Below, piece after piece: positions 44,382 through 53,076 of a stretch of 64,000 nucleotides of DNA (the first letter of the stretch is position 1; each line of letters begins with the position of its first letter). This stretch comes from Mesobacillus subterraneus (GTDB lineage Bacteria; Bacillota; Bacilli; Bacillales; Cytobacillaceae). Below the pieces are notes generated by a model. It had not been told where the DNA came from. It did no database searches and saw only the letters and a list, made by a program, of their open reading frames with translations. The stretch is from the NCBI RefSeq assembly GCF_023715485.1, contig NZ_JAMBOF010000019.1:1-64000 (forward strand), read 5' to 3'. The position numbers were made by a program, and so were the translations under genes.

Positions 44382-44555
44382 TTGAAAAGCTCGAGCAACC
44401 TATATAAAGCTGGTCAGGAAGTGCACATTAAAGATACTGGTGAAACGGTTACAATCATGAAATCTCAATACGTTAAAAATATGAAGAGATTCTCATACAT
44501 CGTCAAAGAACACCCCAGCACATTCTATTTCGAAGAAGAACTGGAGAAAATTTAA
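44382..44555 (+). CDS. Small uncharacterised protein, 57 aa
   Basis: TTG-initiated frame beginning MKSSSNLYKAGQEVHIKD and ending FEEELEKI. AAAGGGCG lies upstream, and an extended -10 TGGTATAAT is at 44346-44354. The sequence looks like a compact beta-rich domain (AGQEVHIKDTGETVTIMKS) as in small Bacillus proteins of unknown function; I cannot name the family. The following 29-bp hairpin element with T-run may terminate it. Confidence 0.65.
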   Translation: MKSSSNLYKAGQEVHIKDTGETVTIMKSQYVKNMKRFSYIVKEHPSTFYFEEELEKI

Positions 44556-44556
44556 C

Positions 44557-44592
44557 GGAAGCACGGGGACGGTTCTCCTGCTTCTTTTTTTA
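44557..44592 (+). terminator. Short hairpin repeat (family 4) acting as terminator
   Basis: GGAAGCA and TGCTTC arms around GGGGA...TCTCC, followed by TTTTTTT. The same 29-bp element occurs at 46970-46998 and inverted at 47623-47651. Confidence 0.65.
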
Positions 44593-44628
44593 TACACTGT
44601 TAGCTGTTTAATTACGCCTTTTGCGCTG

Positions 44629-44690
44629 TTAGACTCGACTGTTAATTTTCGCTCCAGTCGTTCCAATCAACAGAGGTGGAGAAATCAACA
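44629..44690. repeat. Deletion derivative of dispersed repeat family 2
   Basis: GACTGTTAATTTTCGCTCCAG joined directly to TCGTTCCAATCAACAG: both ends of the family-2 element with the GC-rich interior missing. Confidence 0.5.
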
Positions 44691-44713
44691 ATTTTACTAT
44701 TACAGTGCCTTTT

Positions 44714-44746
44714 AAAAAAAGCGTGCCCATTGAGCACGCTTTTTTC
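44714..44746. terminator. Terminator of the MMPL gene
   Basis: Stem GCGTGC/GCACGC, 7-nt loop, with seven A's before and T's after; works on both strands. Confidence 0.9.
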
Positions 44747-44749
44747 CTC

Positions 44750-46951
44750 CTAAGCGCCCGTATCTGCCTCTGCGGATTTCACCTTTTGCGGCCACAAGCT
44801 GAATTTTCCCAATTTGACCATGATTGCAGGAACGAGGATTGTTCTGATCAAAAACGTATCGATCAGTACACCAATGGCGACGGTAAAGCCGAACATGAAC
44901 AGCTCCATGATGGGCTGGGTGATGAGGACAGCGAATGTTGCAGCCAGGATCAAGCCTGCTGAGGAAATAACCCCTCCCGTATGGGATAATCCAAGGCTGA
45001 TCGCTTCCTTGATCGGATGCTTTCTTGCTTCCTCTTTTATCCTTGAAATGAGCATGATGTTATAGTCTACACCAAGCGCTACAAGGAAGATGAATGTATA
45101 TAACGGGATGCGATAGCTGATTTCCGAGTAGCCAAAGAACTGGTCAAATATGAAAAATCCAGCTCCGAGCGCCGTAAAGTATGAAAGGATAATCGTAGCC
45201 ATCATATAGACTGGTGCGATGAACGATTTTGTCTGCAATCCCAGCAAAACCATGATGACAATTGTTGTTAAAATAACTACAGTCCATGTATCCCTGTCAT
45301 TCACATCACGGATTTCAGCCTGCTTGGCAGTTTCACCTGCATAGTAAAGCTTTGTCCCCTCTAAACCAACAGTCTTTAGCAATGCCTCGTCTTGCTCGCC
45401 AATCGAATTTAACTGGTCGAACGTCTTCTGATCATATGGATTTCCGTCAAAGACGATCTCAAGCTTTGCTGCTTTCCGTTCCTCTGAAAAATAGGAATCG
45501 AGCCTCGCAGCCTGCATCGGATCAGCAGATGCATAATCAGGATTGACCCGGGCGACTCCGTCCATCTTAAGTAATTCTTCCCTAAAGTACTGCAATTTTT
45601 CCTTCTCCAACTCTGTTTCACTTTCAATGATCAGCGTGGTCGGAGCCAATTCCCCGGGAGCAAAGTTCTTCTCCAGAATCTCGTATCCTTGCCGTGACTG
45701 GATATCGTCCGGGAAAGATTTAATCAGGTTAAATGAATACTCGATATTCAATGTATTCAGGGCGATAGCCACAAGCGGGACTAGCACAATAAATCCGCTC
45801 TTTACAGGACTTTTCACAACGGCATTTCCGAGCTTCGACCAGAAAGTCGGCTTAGCTGCTTTCTGATGGTCCACTTTCGGAATGGATGGCCAGAATGCCT
45901 TCCTGCCGAATAGTACATATAATGCAGGCAGCAACGTCAGCCCGCCTAAAATGATAAGCACTAAGGCAATCGAGAAAACAGGCGCGAAGCTGCGGTAAGG
46001 CTCATAAATGGCAGCGAACAGGACAAGCATCGCCGCCAGGACGGTCCCGCCGCTGTATAGGATCGGTTCTGTGACCTCCTCCATCGCACGCTTCATCGCG
46101 GTGTACTTGCTTTCTTCCTTTTTCAGCTCTTCCTTGAATCGGGCTACGATAAACAACGAATAATCGGTCAATGCGGCAAATAGCAGAATCGACATGATTG
46201 AGGTCGATTGCGTGTCGATCCTCATGCCAGCCGAGCCAAATATCCCTATCGTCTTATTTACGACCTCATAGACAATCCCAGCTCCTAGCAATGGAACCAA
46301 TGCCAAAAGCGGTGAGCGGTATATCAGGATCAGCAGGACAAAAATCAAGCCCATCGTCCCCAGCAGGAGGACAACATCCGCTCTTGCAAAGATACTGATC
46401 ATATCAGCCACAATACCGGCTGGACCGGTAATCGCCAGCTTGACCTTGTCGCTATCCTTTAATTCTTCCTTTGCGATCTGGCCCAGTTCTTTAATCGTCT
46501 CATTAATCGTTTCACGTTCCAGGTTTTCCTTCAAAGAAACTGGCAAAATCAGCGTCGTGTTATTTTCGGATAAAAATGACGCCTTTGCCTGAGGAGGCAT
46601 CTTATGAAACGGAACAACAGCCTTAACCGGTTCAAGCTTCGCCTCTTCTACCTTTTTGCTTATATCATCGATGACGCCAAAATCCGCCTCGGTAAATTCA
46701 CCTTTTTTATTAAAAACCAGCAATGCAGGCGTGCCTTTATCATCTGGAAAATACTCTTTTATTTTCTCATCCGCTTTGAGCGAAACAGAATCCTCTGGCA
46801 AACCGGATTCATTGATACTTGTCGCATAATCACTCGCTCCTGGAGCCATCCAGCCCATCAGCAACGCCGCAATGAACCATGCCGCCACAATTCCCTTTGC
46901 ACCTTTTTTACTGCTAGAAAAAACCGTTAACTTCTTTGCCCATTTCATCAT
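44750..46951 (-). CDS. MMPL/RND-superfamily membrane exporter (YdfJ type)
   Basis: A 733-aa transporter with two halves, each one membrane helix, a large extracytoplasmic loop and five more helices. The MMPL signature regions are FAALTDYSLFIVARFKEE in half one and VALGVDYNIMLISRIKEE in half two, holding the conserved TM4 Asp-Tyr pairs. Such proteins export lipids or drugs by proton exchange. B. subtilis YdfJ is of similar size. Substrate unknown. It lies downstream of the HssRS-like pair, but a family-4 repeat and the 4-TM gene separate them. Confidence 0.9.
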   Translation of the reverse strand: MMKWAKKLTVFSSSKKGAKGIVAAWFIAALLMGWMAPGASDYATSINESGLPEDSVSLKADEKIKEYFPDDKGTPALLVFNKKGEFTEADFGVIDDISKKVEEAKLEPVKAVVPFHKMPPQAKASFLSENNTTLILPVSLKENLERETINETIKELGQIAKEELKDSDKVKLAITGPAGIVADMISIFARADVVLLLGTMGLIFVLLILIYRSPLLALVPLLGAGIVYEVVNKTIGIFGSAGMRIDTQSTSIMSILLFAALTDYSLFIVARFKEELKKEESKYTAMKRAMEEVTEPILYSGGTVLAAMLVLFAAIYEPYRSFAPVFSIALVLIILGGLTLLPALYVLFGRKAFWPSIPKVDHQKAAKPTFWSKLGNAVVKSPVKSGFIVLVPLVAIALNTLNIEYSFNLIKSFPDDIQSRQGYEILEKNFAPGELAPTTLIIESETELEKEKLQYFREELLKMDGVARVNPDYASADPMQAARLDSYFSEERKAAKLEIVFDGNPYDQKTFDQLNSIGEQDEALLKTVGLEGTKLYYAGETAKQAEIRDVNDRDTWTVVILTTIVIMVLLGLQTKSFIAPVYMMATIILSYFTALGAGFFIFDQFFGYSEISYRIPLYTFIFLVALGVDYNIMLISRIKEEARKHPIKEAISLGLSHTGGVISSAGLILAATFAVLITQPIMELFMFGFTVAIGVLIDTFLIRTILVPAIMVKLGKFSLWPQKVKSAEADTGA

Positions 46952-46969
46952 ATGACTACCCCAATTCGC

Positions 46970-46998
46970 GGAAGCACGGGGACGGTTCTCCTGCTTCC
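46970..46998. repeat. Family 4 short hairpin repeat
   Basis: GGAAGCACGGGGACGGTTCT followed by CCTGCTTCC, identical over 28 bases to the copy at 44557. It sits 19 bp before the MMPL start codon. Confidence 0.8.
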
Positions 46999-47014
46999 TT
47001 TCAAACTATATCCT

Positions 47015-47428
47015 TTATTCCACATGCTGCGCCCTCACTTCATTTCGTTTTGCTATAAAGAATGTTGAAACAAGGAATAAAATAAAGCTGACAAGCAAAG
47101 TGACGCCACCGCCAATATATAAAACGAGCGAAACCGCTTCTGGCAGATTGAAAGGCTTTAGATTATGCACCCACATTCCTGCTGTAAGTCCTGTCGTACC
47201 GATTATAGCCGTCCACGTGTGCCATGCCGCCAATTTTTTCGACGTTATTGTGAACACTTCATAATAAACCGCCCACGCAAACAAGGTCAGCCATCCGACA
47301 ACCAGGATATGCGCATGGATCGGCCGGAACGCATACGAAACAGAACCCGCCATATGTGCGCCAAGCATTGCCCCAATGACAGAAAACACGGCCGAAAATC
47401 TAAGCAAAGCTAAATTTCTTTCCTTCAA
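47015..47428 (-). CDS. Four-TM membrane protein with histidine pair, oxidase-subunit-I-like
   Basis: A 137-aa protein with four hydrophobic segments (about 8-30, 40-62, 72-92, 102-127). The segment RPIHAHILVVGWLTLFAW, with its HxH, resembles short proteins annotated as cytochrome oxidase subunit I-like, suggesting heme or metal contact. Function is not known. TTG 47428 follows GGGGTGG. Location next to a heme-sensor-like pair is suggestive only. Confidence 0.75.
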   Translation of the reverse strand: MKERNLALLRFSAVFSVIGAMLGAHMAGSVSYAFRPIHAHILVVGWLTLFAWAVYYEVFTITSKKLAAWHTWTAIIGTTGLTAGMWVHNLKPFNLPEAVSLVLYIGGGVTLLVSFILFLVSTFFIAKRNEVRAQHVE

Positions 47429-47556
47429 AATAATCCACCCCTTTAATGATTAAAAAAACACCTTCTGCTCACTTACGAATCTCATTATAAGAAACGAAAG
47501 TGAACGGAAGGTGAACGCGATATTACAAATTAGCCCAGATTGCGTTTATTAAAGAG

Positions 47557-47651
47557 AAGAACGAGGAACCGCCACCTCAGCTTTTGTTGGAAGAACGAGG
47601 AACCGCCACCTCAGCTTTTGTTGGAAGCACGAGAACCGTCCCTCTGCTTCC
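47557..47651. repeat. 34-bp tandem decay of family 4 repeat
   Basis: Two identical 34-bp units start at 47557 and 47591 (AAGAACGAGGAACCGCC...), followed in register at 47625 by an intact inverted copy of the 29-bp element (47623-47651). The third unit overlaps the hssS stop-codon end. Confidence 0.8.
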
Positions 47652-49023
47652 TAGGCAGGGTGACGATAAATTCAGTGCCTTTATCTGGCTGGGTTTTTAC
47701 TGAAATGGTTCCTTTGTGCAGCTTGATGATCCGGTCTACGATTGACAGGCCGAGACCGGTTCCGTCCACTTCTCTGGACCTTGAAGGGTCGGCGCGGTAA
47801 AAGCGGTCGAATATCCGCTCTGTTTCTTCGGCGGTCATTCCTATTCCTGTGTCCTTGATGATCACCTTGATAAAATGAAGTTCATCATGGACGCCAATTT
47901 CAATTTCTCCATTTTCTTTATTGTACTTGATTGCATTTGTTAAAAGGTTTTCCCAGACATTATAAAGGAGTGTCGGGTCTCCTTCGCAAACCACATTCGG
48001 AAGGTTATAGGTGATGGTTATTCCCTTCTCGTCGAGCTGCCATAAATACATTTGCACCAGTTCTTTCAGCTGGTTCCCCAGATTGAATGGAGCTGTATTG
48101 AAATAATAATCTTCTTTTTCCAGAGAAGTGAGCAGCAGCAGTTGCTTAGTCAGTAATGAAAGCCGATTGGTTTCCTGATGGATCACCTGGATGTATTGGG
48201 CTTTTTCATCCGGAAGCAAATTTTCCTTTGCCAGCAGATGGGCGTATCCCTGGATATTCAATAACGGCGACTGAAAATCATGGGACACATTCGAGACAAA
48301 TTCTGTCCGCATCTGATCAAGCTGACTTAGCCTGAGTGACATCTCCTCAAAGCTACGCGCCAACACGCCGATTTCATCCTGCCGGCTGATATCCAGCTTG
48401 ATATCAAATTTACCATCCTGGATATCCTTCGTCGCCGATGTAAGCTTCGTGATCGGCTTCACGAGGAACTTTGAAGCAATCAAAACAAGTATGACACTGA
48501 CAACAAACATAATCAGAATCATCCAGCCCATCAAGACATGGATTTCACTGAAAAGCAGCTTGATATCCGGTCTCATGAACAGCGCATACTGCTCATTTTC
48601 ATAGCTGAACGGTATCCCGACTGTATTGCGAAGCTCATTCGCGAAAAATCCGGTGACGAAGGTTTCCATCGGGAATTCCCTCATGCCGTGATAGATTTCT
48701 CCTTCTAGAACAGAACCCACGGCTTCCCGAGGCAGATTCTGTCGTTTAAACTCCGCTCCAAAATATTGCTCAGAACCACTGGCGTTAACGATGTAAATTT
48801 GATAGCCCGTCGATGCGGCACTGTGTAAGTACGGTTCAATCTCGATGTTTCCCTGACTCTCAATGTAGCTGGCAAGATTTTTAGCCACACTCACATTTTT
48901 TTCATCATTCAATGGCTTCACAAGCTGATGGTAATACGTATTGGAAATAAAAAAGCCTAAAATCGTGCTCGTAAAGATGATGGCAATGGTCGCTAGCACA
49001 AATTTTGAGTAGATGGATTTCAT
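47611..49023 (-). CDS. hssS: HssS-like heme-responsive sensor histidine kinase
   Basis: A 470-aa kinase: TM1 (8-28), extracytoplasmic sensor (about 30-160), TM2 (165-185), HAMP, His248 in NVSHDFQSPLLNIQGY, and catalytic N/G boxes (ENLLTNAIKYN, DTGIGM, GTGLGLSI). The sensor segments YHGMREFP, FVTGFF, NTVGIPF and ALFMRPDI closely parallel staphylococcal HssS. The last 12 residues are encoded by the family-4 repeat, beyond the normal end of the kinase domain. It overlaps the regulator gene by 4 nt. No hrtAB heme exporter is adjacent. Confidence 0.87.
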   Translation of the reverse strand: MKSIYSKFVLATIAIIFTSTILGFFISNTYYHQLVKPLNDEKNVSVAKNLASYIESQGNIEIEPYLHSAASTGYQIYIVNASGSEQYFGAEFKRQNLPREAVGSVLEGEIYHGMREFPMETFVTGFFANELRNTVGIPFSYENEQYALFMRPDIKLLFSEIHVLMGWMILIMFVVSVILVLIASKFLVKPITKLTSATKDIQDGKFDIKLDISRQDEIGVLARSFEEMSLRLSQLDQMRTEFVSNVSHDFQSPLLNIQGYAHLLAKENLLPDEKAQYIQVIHQETNRLSLLTKQLLLLTSLEKEDYYFNTAPFNLGNQLKELVQMYLWQLDEKGITITYNLPNVVCEGDPTLLYNVWENLLTNAIKYNKENGEIEIGVHDELHFIKVIIKDTGIGMTAEETERIFDRFYRADPSRSREVDGTGLGLSIVDRIIKLHKGTISVKTQPDKGTEFIVTLPRKQRDGSRASNKS

Positions 49024-49697
49024 TTGTTTTTTACCTCGACTAAATATCCAACGCCTCTGATCGTTTTAATCGTGAAGGCATTCGTCAATTCAGAGAATCG
49101 GTCGCGCAGCCTTTTTATATGGACGTTCAGCGTTCGCTCATCTCCGGCAAAGTCAAGGCCCCAAATCTCTTCGATCAGCTGGTTTCTTGTAAACACCTGG
49201 TTTGGCTTGGATGCCATAAACGAGAGCAATTCAAATTCCTTGAGCGGCAAAATGATCGTCCGGTCATCTGCCTGGACCTCGAAATTCTGCTGGTTGATGG
49301 TTACATTGCCAATCGTAATCATGAGATTGCTCCGCTTCTGGTAGCGGCGGAAAAGCGCATTGATCCTGAAAATCAGCTCTTTGGGGTCAAACGGCTTCAC
49401 GATATAATCGTCCGTTCCTGAGAGGAATCCCAGCTCCTTGTCCTCGATCTGTCCCTTCGCTGTCAGCATGATGACCGGGATATCATGCGATTCCCTTATT
49501 GCTTTCGTAAGCTCATAACCGTCCATTCCAGGCATCATCACATCAACTACAGCCAAATCAATGACTGAATTGGCCAGGATTTTCAAAGCATCAACCCCGT
49601 TCATCGCCTGTAATACAATGTGCCCTTCATCTTGAAGCTGTTTTTTTACCAAATATAGAATGTTGATATCATCGTCAACTATTAAAATCGCTGCCAT
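49020..49697 (-). CDS. hssR: HssR-like OmpR-family response regulator
   Basis: A 225-aa regulator: receiver domain with acidic DDD near residue 10, phospho-Asp in VVDVMMPGMDG, Thr in MLTAKG, Lys in IVKPFDP, then a winged-helix domain (RNQLIEEIWGLDFAGDERTLNVHIKRLRDR). ATG 49697 has AAGGAG 8 nt upstream; the frame to 49730 is unsupported. Assignment as HssR follows from its partner kinase. Confidence 0.9.
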   Translation of the reverse strand: MAAILIVDDDINILYLVKKQLQDEGHIVLQAMNGVDALKILANSVIDLAVVDVMMPGMDGYELTKAIRESHDIPVIMLTAKGQIEDKELGFLSGTDDYIVKPFDPKELIFRINALFRRYQKRSNLMITIGNVTINQQNFEVQADDRTIILPLKEFELLSFMASKPNQVFTRNQLIEEIWGLDFAGDERTLNVHIKRLRDRFSELTNAFTIKTIRGVGYLVEVKNK

Positions 49698-49930
49698 AAC
49701 CAGGTCTCCTTGCAAAGCTCTTAATACCATTTATTATAGCGATTCGAGAGCCGGCATCATAGCCAATTACTTTTCTCCTATATCAACCCAATTTTCATGC
49801 CTTTAAACTCTATCATTTATACTTGTTTCGCAACTCGAAATTTGTCTAATAAATAGGTAACTTACTCTATTAAATGTTTTCTCAATTTTCCGTAAAATAG
49901 ATATCAAATCTAGTTCTTGGAGGAATGAAT

Positions 49931-50995
49931 ATGAATTTGAAGAAGAAAGTTTTATCCGTTTCTTTATCCAGCATGATGGCTCTTGGCGCAGTAACAGTGG
50001 TTTCTCTTCCGGCTGGCGCGGTTGGAAATGGTCCTGGTGCCGGGAATGGCTCCGTGCAAACCTCGATTCTTCATACATATGAAAGCTTAGTAGAATATCT
50101 GAAGACTCAGGATGCGAAGCAAGAGGCGATGGAACTTGAAGTGATTGGGCAGACGGTCAAAGGCCGCGACATTTATATGGCTAAATACGTTTCCAATCCA
50201 GAAAATCCGACGGTGTTATTTTTAACTCAGCAGCACGGAAATGAACAGCTGACAACTGAGGGAGCAATGGAATTCATCAAGCATTTGGGCACCTCAAAAA
50301 CCAGTGGAGTATTGGAAAATGTTAATATCTTGGTCATCCCGATGCTAAACGCGGATGGCGCGATGGGCGATGTTGATTTCTCTCTTGAAAACTATCATGC
50401 TGACGGCGACCGCCACCTGACCCGTTACAACGCAAACTACGTGGATTTAAACAGGGAGCATGCAAAAGAAACGAGCGAGATGGAACCAGAAGCGCGTGCA
50501 CTTCATGAAAATGTCTTCGCTAAGTATGATATTGATTATATGATCGATCTTCATCATCAAGGAACGCTGAGCGAAACTGAAGGCGAGTTAGTATCCGGAT
50601 CGATTCTTTATCCTACCAATGAGAATGTTAAGCCAGAGGTGCTTGAAGGCTCCAAAAAGCTTGGCGCAGTAGTATATAATGCGCTTGAGGATACTGGATG
50701 GGGACACATTGGAAAATATGTAGGCGGCACCGGAACGAATATTGGACGCAACGGAGCAGCTGTCCGCTATGACATTTCAACTCTACTATTCGAAATGCGC
50801 GGCATGTCCGACCACTTTATTGAATCATACGCACTTGGCCAGAAGAGCAATGGCTATCTGATCAAGCAGACCATCACGACCCTGGATGCCACAGTAAGGG
50901 CAATTGCAGATGATTCTATCGAAAAGATGGACACAAGCTTCTGGGATACACTCCCTGAGCAGAAAAACAGGCAGAGCGAAGAAGCTGACGAGTAA
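49931..50995 (+). CDS. Secreted M14-family zinc carboxypeptidase-like protein
   Basis: A 354-aa exported peptidase. N-terminal signal peptide (basic MNLKKK, hydrophobic core, cleavage near PAGA-VGN). Zinc ligands appear as QQHGNE (His102, Glu105) and DLHHQG (His208), and the catalytic Glu in LFEMRG. Substrate is unknown; these enzymes trim peptides or wall peptides. ATG 49931 is 7 nt after GGAGG; the ATG at 49925 touches the site. A weak hairpin at 51001-51035 may terminate it. Confidence 0.9.
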   Translation: MNLKKKVLSVSLSSMMALGAVTVVSLPAGAVGNGPGAGNGSVQTSILHTYESLVEYLKTQDAKQEAMELEVIGQTVKGRDIYMAKYVSNPENPTVLFLTQQHGNEQLTTEGAMEFIKHLGTSKTSGVLENVNILVIPMLNADGAMGDVDFSLENYHADGDRHLTRYNANYVDLNREHAKETSEMEPEARALHENVFAKYDIDYMIDLHHQGTLSETEGELVSGSILYPTNENVKPEVLEGSKKLGAVVYNALEDTGWGHIGKYVGGTGTNIGRNGAAVRYDISTLLFEMRGMSDHFIESYALGQKSNGYLIKQTITTLDATVRAIADDSIEKMDTSFWDTLPEQKNRQSEEADE

Positions 50996-51168
50996 GATTC
51001 TAGCAGTGTGATTCATGTGGGTCACACTGCTTCTCTATGCAATGCAACTGAAGCGCGATTCATTTTACAACTTTAGCCTACCTCCATTAGTACCTTTACA
51101 GTATTTAAACCCCACATTGCTTTTTGTATGATTAAGGTGAAAAACCATACAAATAAGGAGGTTAGCCA

Positions 51169-52980
51169 ATGCATTCTCGATTTTATCTTCTTATGCTCTC
51201 ATTTCTCCTCTTGTTGAGCCTCTGGACTGGTCCTGCTTTTGTTCATGCCTCTACTGTTAAGTCTGCCGTTCCGGGACAGGAATGGGAAGATACAATTTAT
51301 GATCGCCCAGAAATCTATTCAAACTATATTACAGAAAAAGATGTCTTTATAAAAATGAGAGACGGAGTTATTTTAGCAGCCGATGTGCACCGACCTGATG
51401 GACCAGGGCCGTTTCCAGTCATCCTCACACAAACTCCGTATAACAAGAACGTCAGCAGCACCGAGAATCTCAATGAGTATTTTATTAAACGAGGCTATGC
51501 GCATGTTGTAGTCGATGTCCGTGGAACAGGCTCCTCACAGGGTGCATGGGATTCGTTCGGCGAGGCAGAACAGCGTGATGGCAAGGAGCTTGTGGAATGG
51601 GCAGCAAGCCAGCCGTGGAGCACCGGAAAGGTTGGTTTATATGGCTCTTCCTACCGTGCGATCAACCAGCTTTTAACCGCAGCCCAACAGCCTGAAGGAC
51701 TGGAAGTCATTTTCCCGATCGTGCCGATGGGTGATATGTACCGCGACATTCTTATGTCAGGAGGAATGGTCAACACAGGATTCATCCCGCTCTGGCTCGG
51801 ACTTGTGACAGGCAGCGGCTTGCTTCCGCCTTCCTACACTCTATCTGACCCAATCATGGGCACGACGGTATTGCTAAACCATACAGGCCAATTGCTCGGC
51901 TTTCCAGTCAGCACCCTGAGCTCAGCGATTACAGGCGGCGAATTTGCCTACGATGGACCAGCCGCACAGCTGCGCTCCCCACTGGCGGTTGCCGATCAAA
52001 TTGAAGTTCCCGCATTTTTTACCGGAGGACTTCATGACCTGTTCCAGCGCGGAACTCCGCTTATTTATGAAAAATTAAAAGCAAACGGCGTACAGACAAA
52101 GTTGCTGATGGGAAACTGGACGCACGGGAACTATGGCAGCGGTTTGCCTGCCGACAATGTCCCTGCTCTCGATCATATAGCGTTGAGATGGTTCGACCAG
52201 TATTTAATGGGCATCAACACGAACATCAATAAGATTCCAGATGTCACTCAATTTGTACTCGGTGATGATCGCTTTGAGGTCCAGCCTGGCTGGCCTCATC
52301 AGGAGGCAACTGATGAAAATTTTTACCTTCGCAGTGGGAAATTATTGACAAGGGAGACTCCTTCCTCTTTGGAGCCATCGCGCACCATGCTCCAGCAGCC
52401 GCTGAACGGCATCTGCTCAGGCAGCACGAACCAATGGATGGCCGGAATTCCAGATGCCCTGCCATGTACGAAGGATAACCGACTGACCGAATTGGGAGAA
52501 CTCACCTATACGACTGCACCAATGAATACAGATTTGCGTGTTTCCGGGCCGATTGCCGCTAAAATTTTCGCTAAAACAACCTCGCGCGAACTTATATTGT
52601 CTGTGCGTGTAACAGATGTCGCGCCGGACGGGACTTCTCGCGAGATTACCGCTGGCTGGCTGGCTGCCTCACACCGGGCAGTCGACGAGAGCAAAAGCCG
52701 CTTCCTCGATGGAGAGAATATTCAGCCTTGGCATCCATTTACGAAAGCCGCGGTTCAAGAAGTTACACCCAACGAAGTTATGGAGCTCGATGTGGAAATC
52801 TTCCCGAGCAACTTCGTCATTAAAGAAGGCCACAGACTCCGCGTTTCCATCGGGCCAAGCGACTTTCCACATTCGATGTCGCCGGTTCCGCAGCTTGTAG
52901 ATCAACTTGGTGGAGTCGCCACAATTTTAAATAGCTCAAAATACCCGTCATCGATTGTGCTCCCGGTCGTGGAGGAATAA
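51169..52980 (+). CDS. Secreted CocE/NonD-family hydrolase (X-Pro dipeptidyl-peptidase S15 type)
   Basis: A 603-aa exported serine hydrolase with a signal peptide cleaved near VHAS. The alpha/beta-hydrolase domain includes TQTPYNKN, VVVDVRGTGSSQG and the nucleophile elbow GLYGSSYRA; the usual position after Ser-Tyr is Gly, here Arg. The C-terminal jelly-roll domain (from about 430) matches the S15 family. Ester versus peptide substrate cannot be decided. AAGGAGG precedes ATG. Confidence 0.9.
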   Translation: MHSRFYLLMLSFLLLLSLWTGPAFVHASTVKSAVPGQEWEDTIYDRPEIYSNYITEKDVFIKMRDGVILAADVHRPDGPGPFPVILTQTPYNKNVSSTENLNEYFIKRGYAHVVVDVRGTGSSQGAWDSFGEAEQRDGKELVEWAASQPWSTGKVGLYGSSYRAINQLLTAAQQPEGLEVIFPIVPMGDMYRDILMSGGMVNTGFIPLWLGLVTGSGLLPPSYTLSDPIMGTTVLLNHTGQLLGFPVSTLSSAITGGEFAYDGPAAQLRSPLAVADQIEVPAFFTGGLHDLFQRGTPLIYEKLKANGVQTKLLMGNWTHGNYGSGLPADNVPALDHIALRWFDQYLMGINTNINKIPDVTQFVLGDDRFEVQPGWPHQEATDENFYLRSGKLLTRETPSSLEPSRTMLQQPLNGICSGSTNQWMAGIPDALPCTKDNRLTELGELTYTTAPMNTDLRVSGPIAAKIFAKTTSRELILSVRVTDVAPDGTSREITAGWLAASHRAVDESKSRFLDGENIQPWHPFTKAAVQEVTPNEVMELDVEIFPSNFVIKEGHRLRVSIGPSDFPHSMSPVPQLVDQLGGVATILNSSKYPSSIVLPVVEE

Positions 52981-52990
52981 TCATGAAGTT

Positions 52991-53019
52991 AGCCTGCCGA
53001 GTTTACGGCAGGCTTTTTT
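52991..53019 (+). terminator. Terminator of the CocE-type gene
   Basis: Perfect 9-bp stem AGCCTGCCG/CGGCAGGCT with 6-nt loop and six T's. Confidence 0.92.
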
Positions 53020-53076
53020 GCCTTAAAATATTCACTGGCTATTTATTCTCTTTTGCTTAAATATGGAGGAGAAAGG

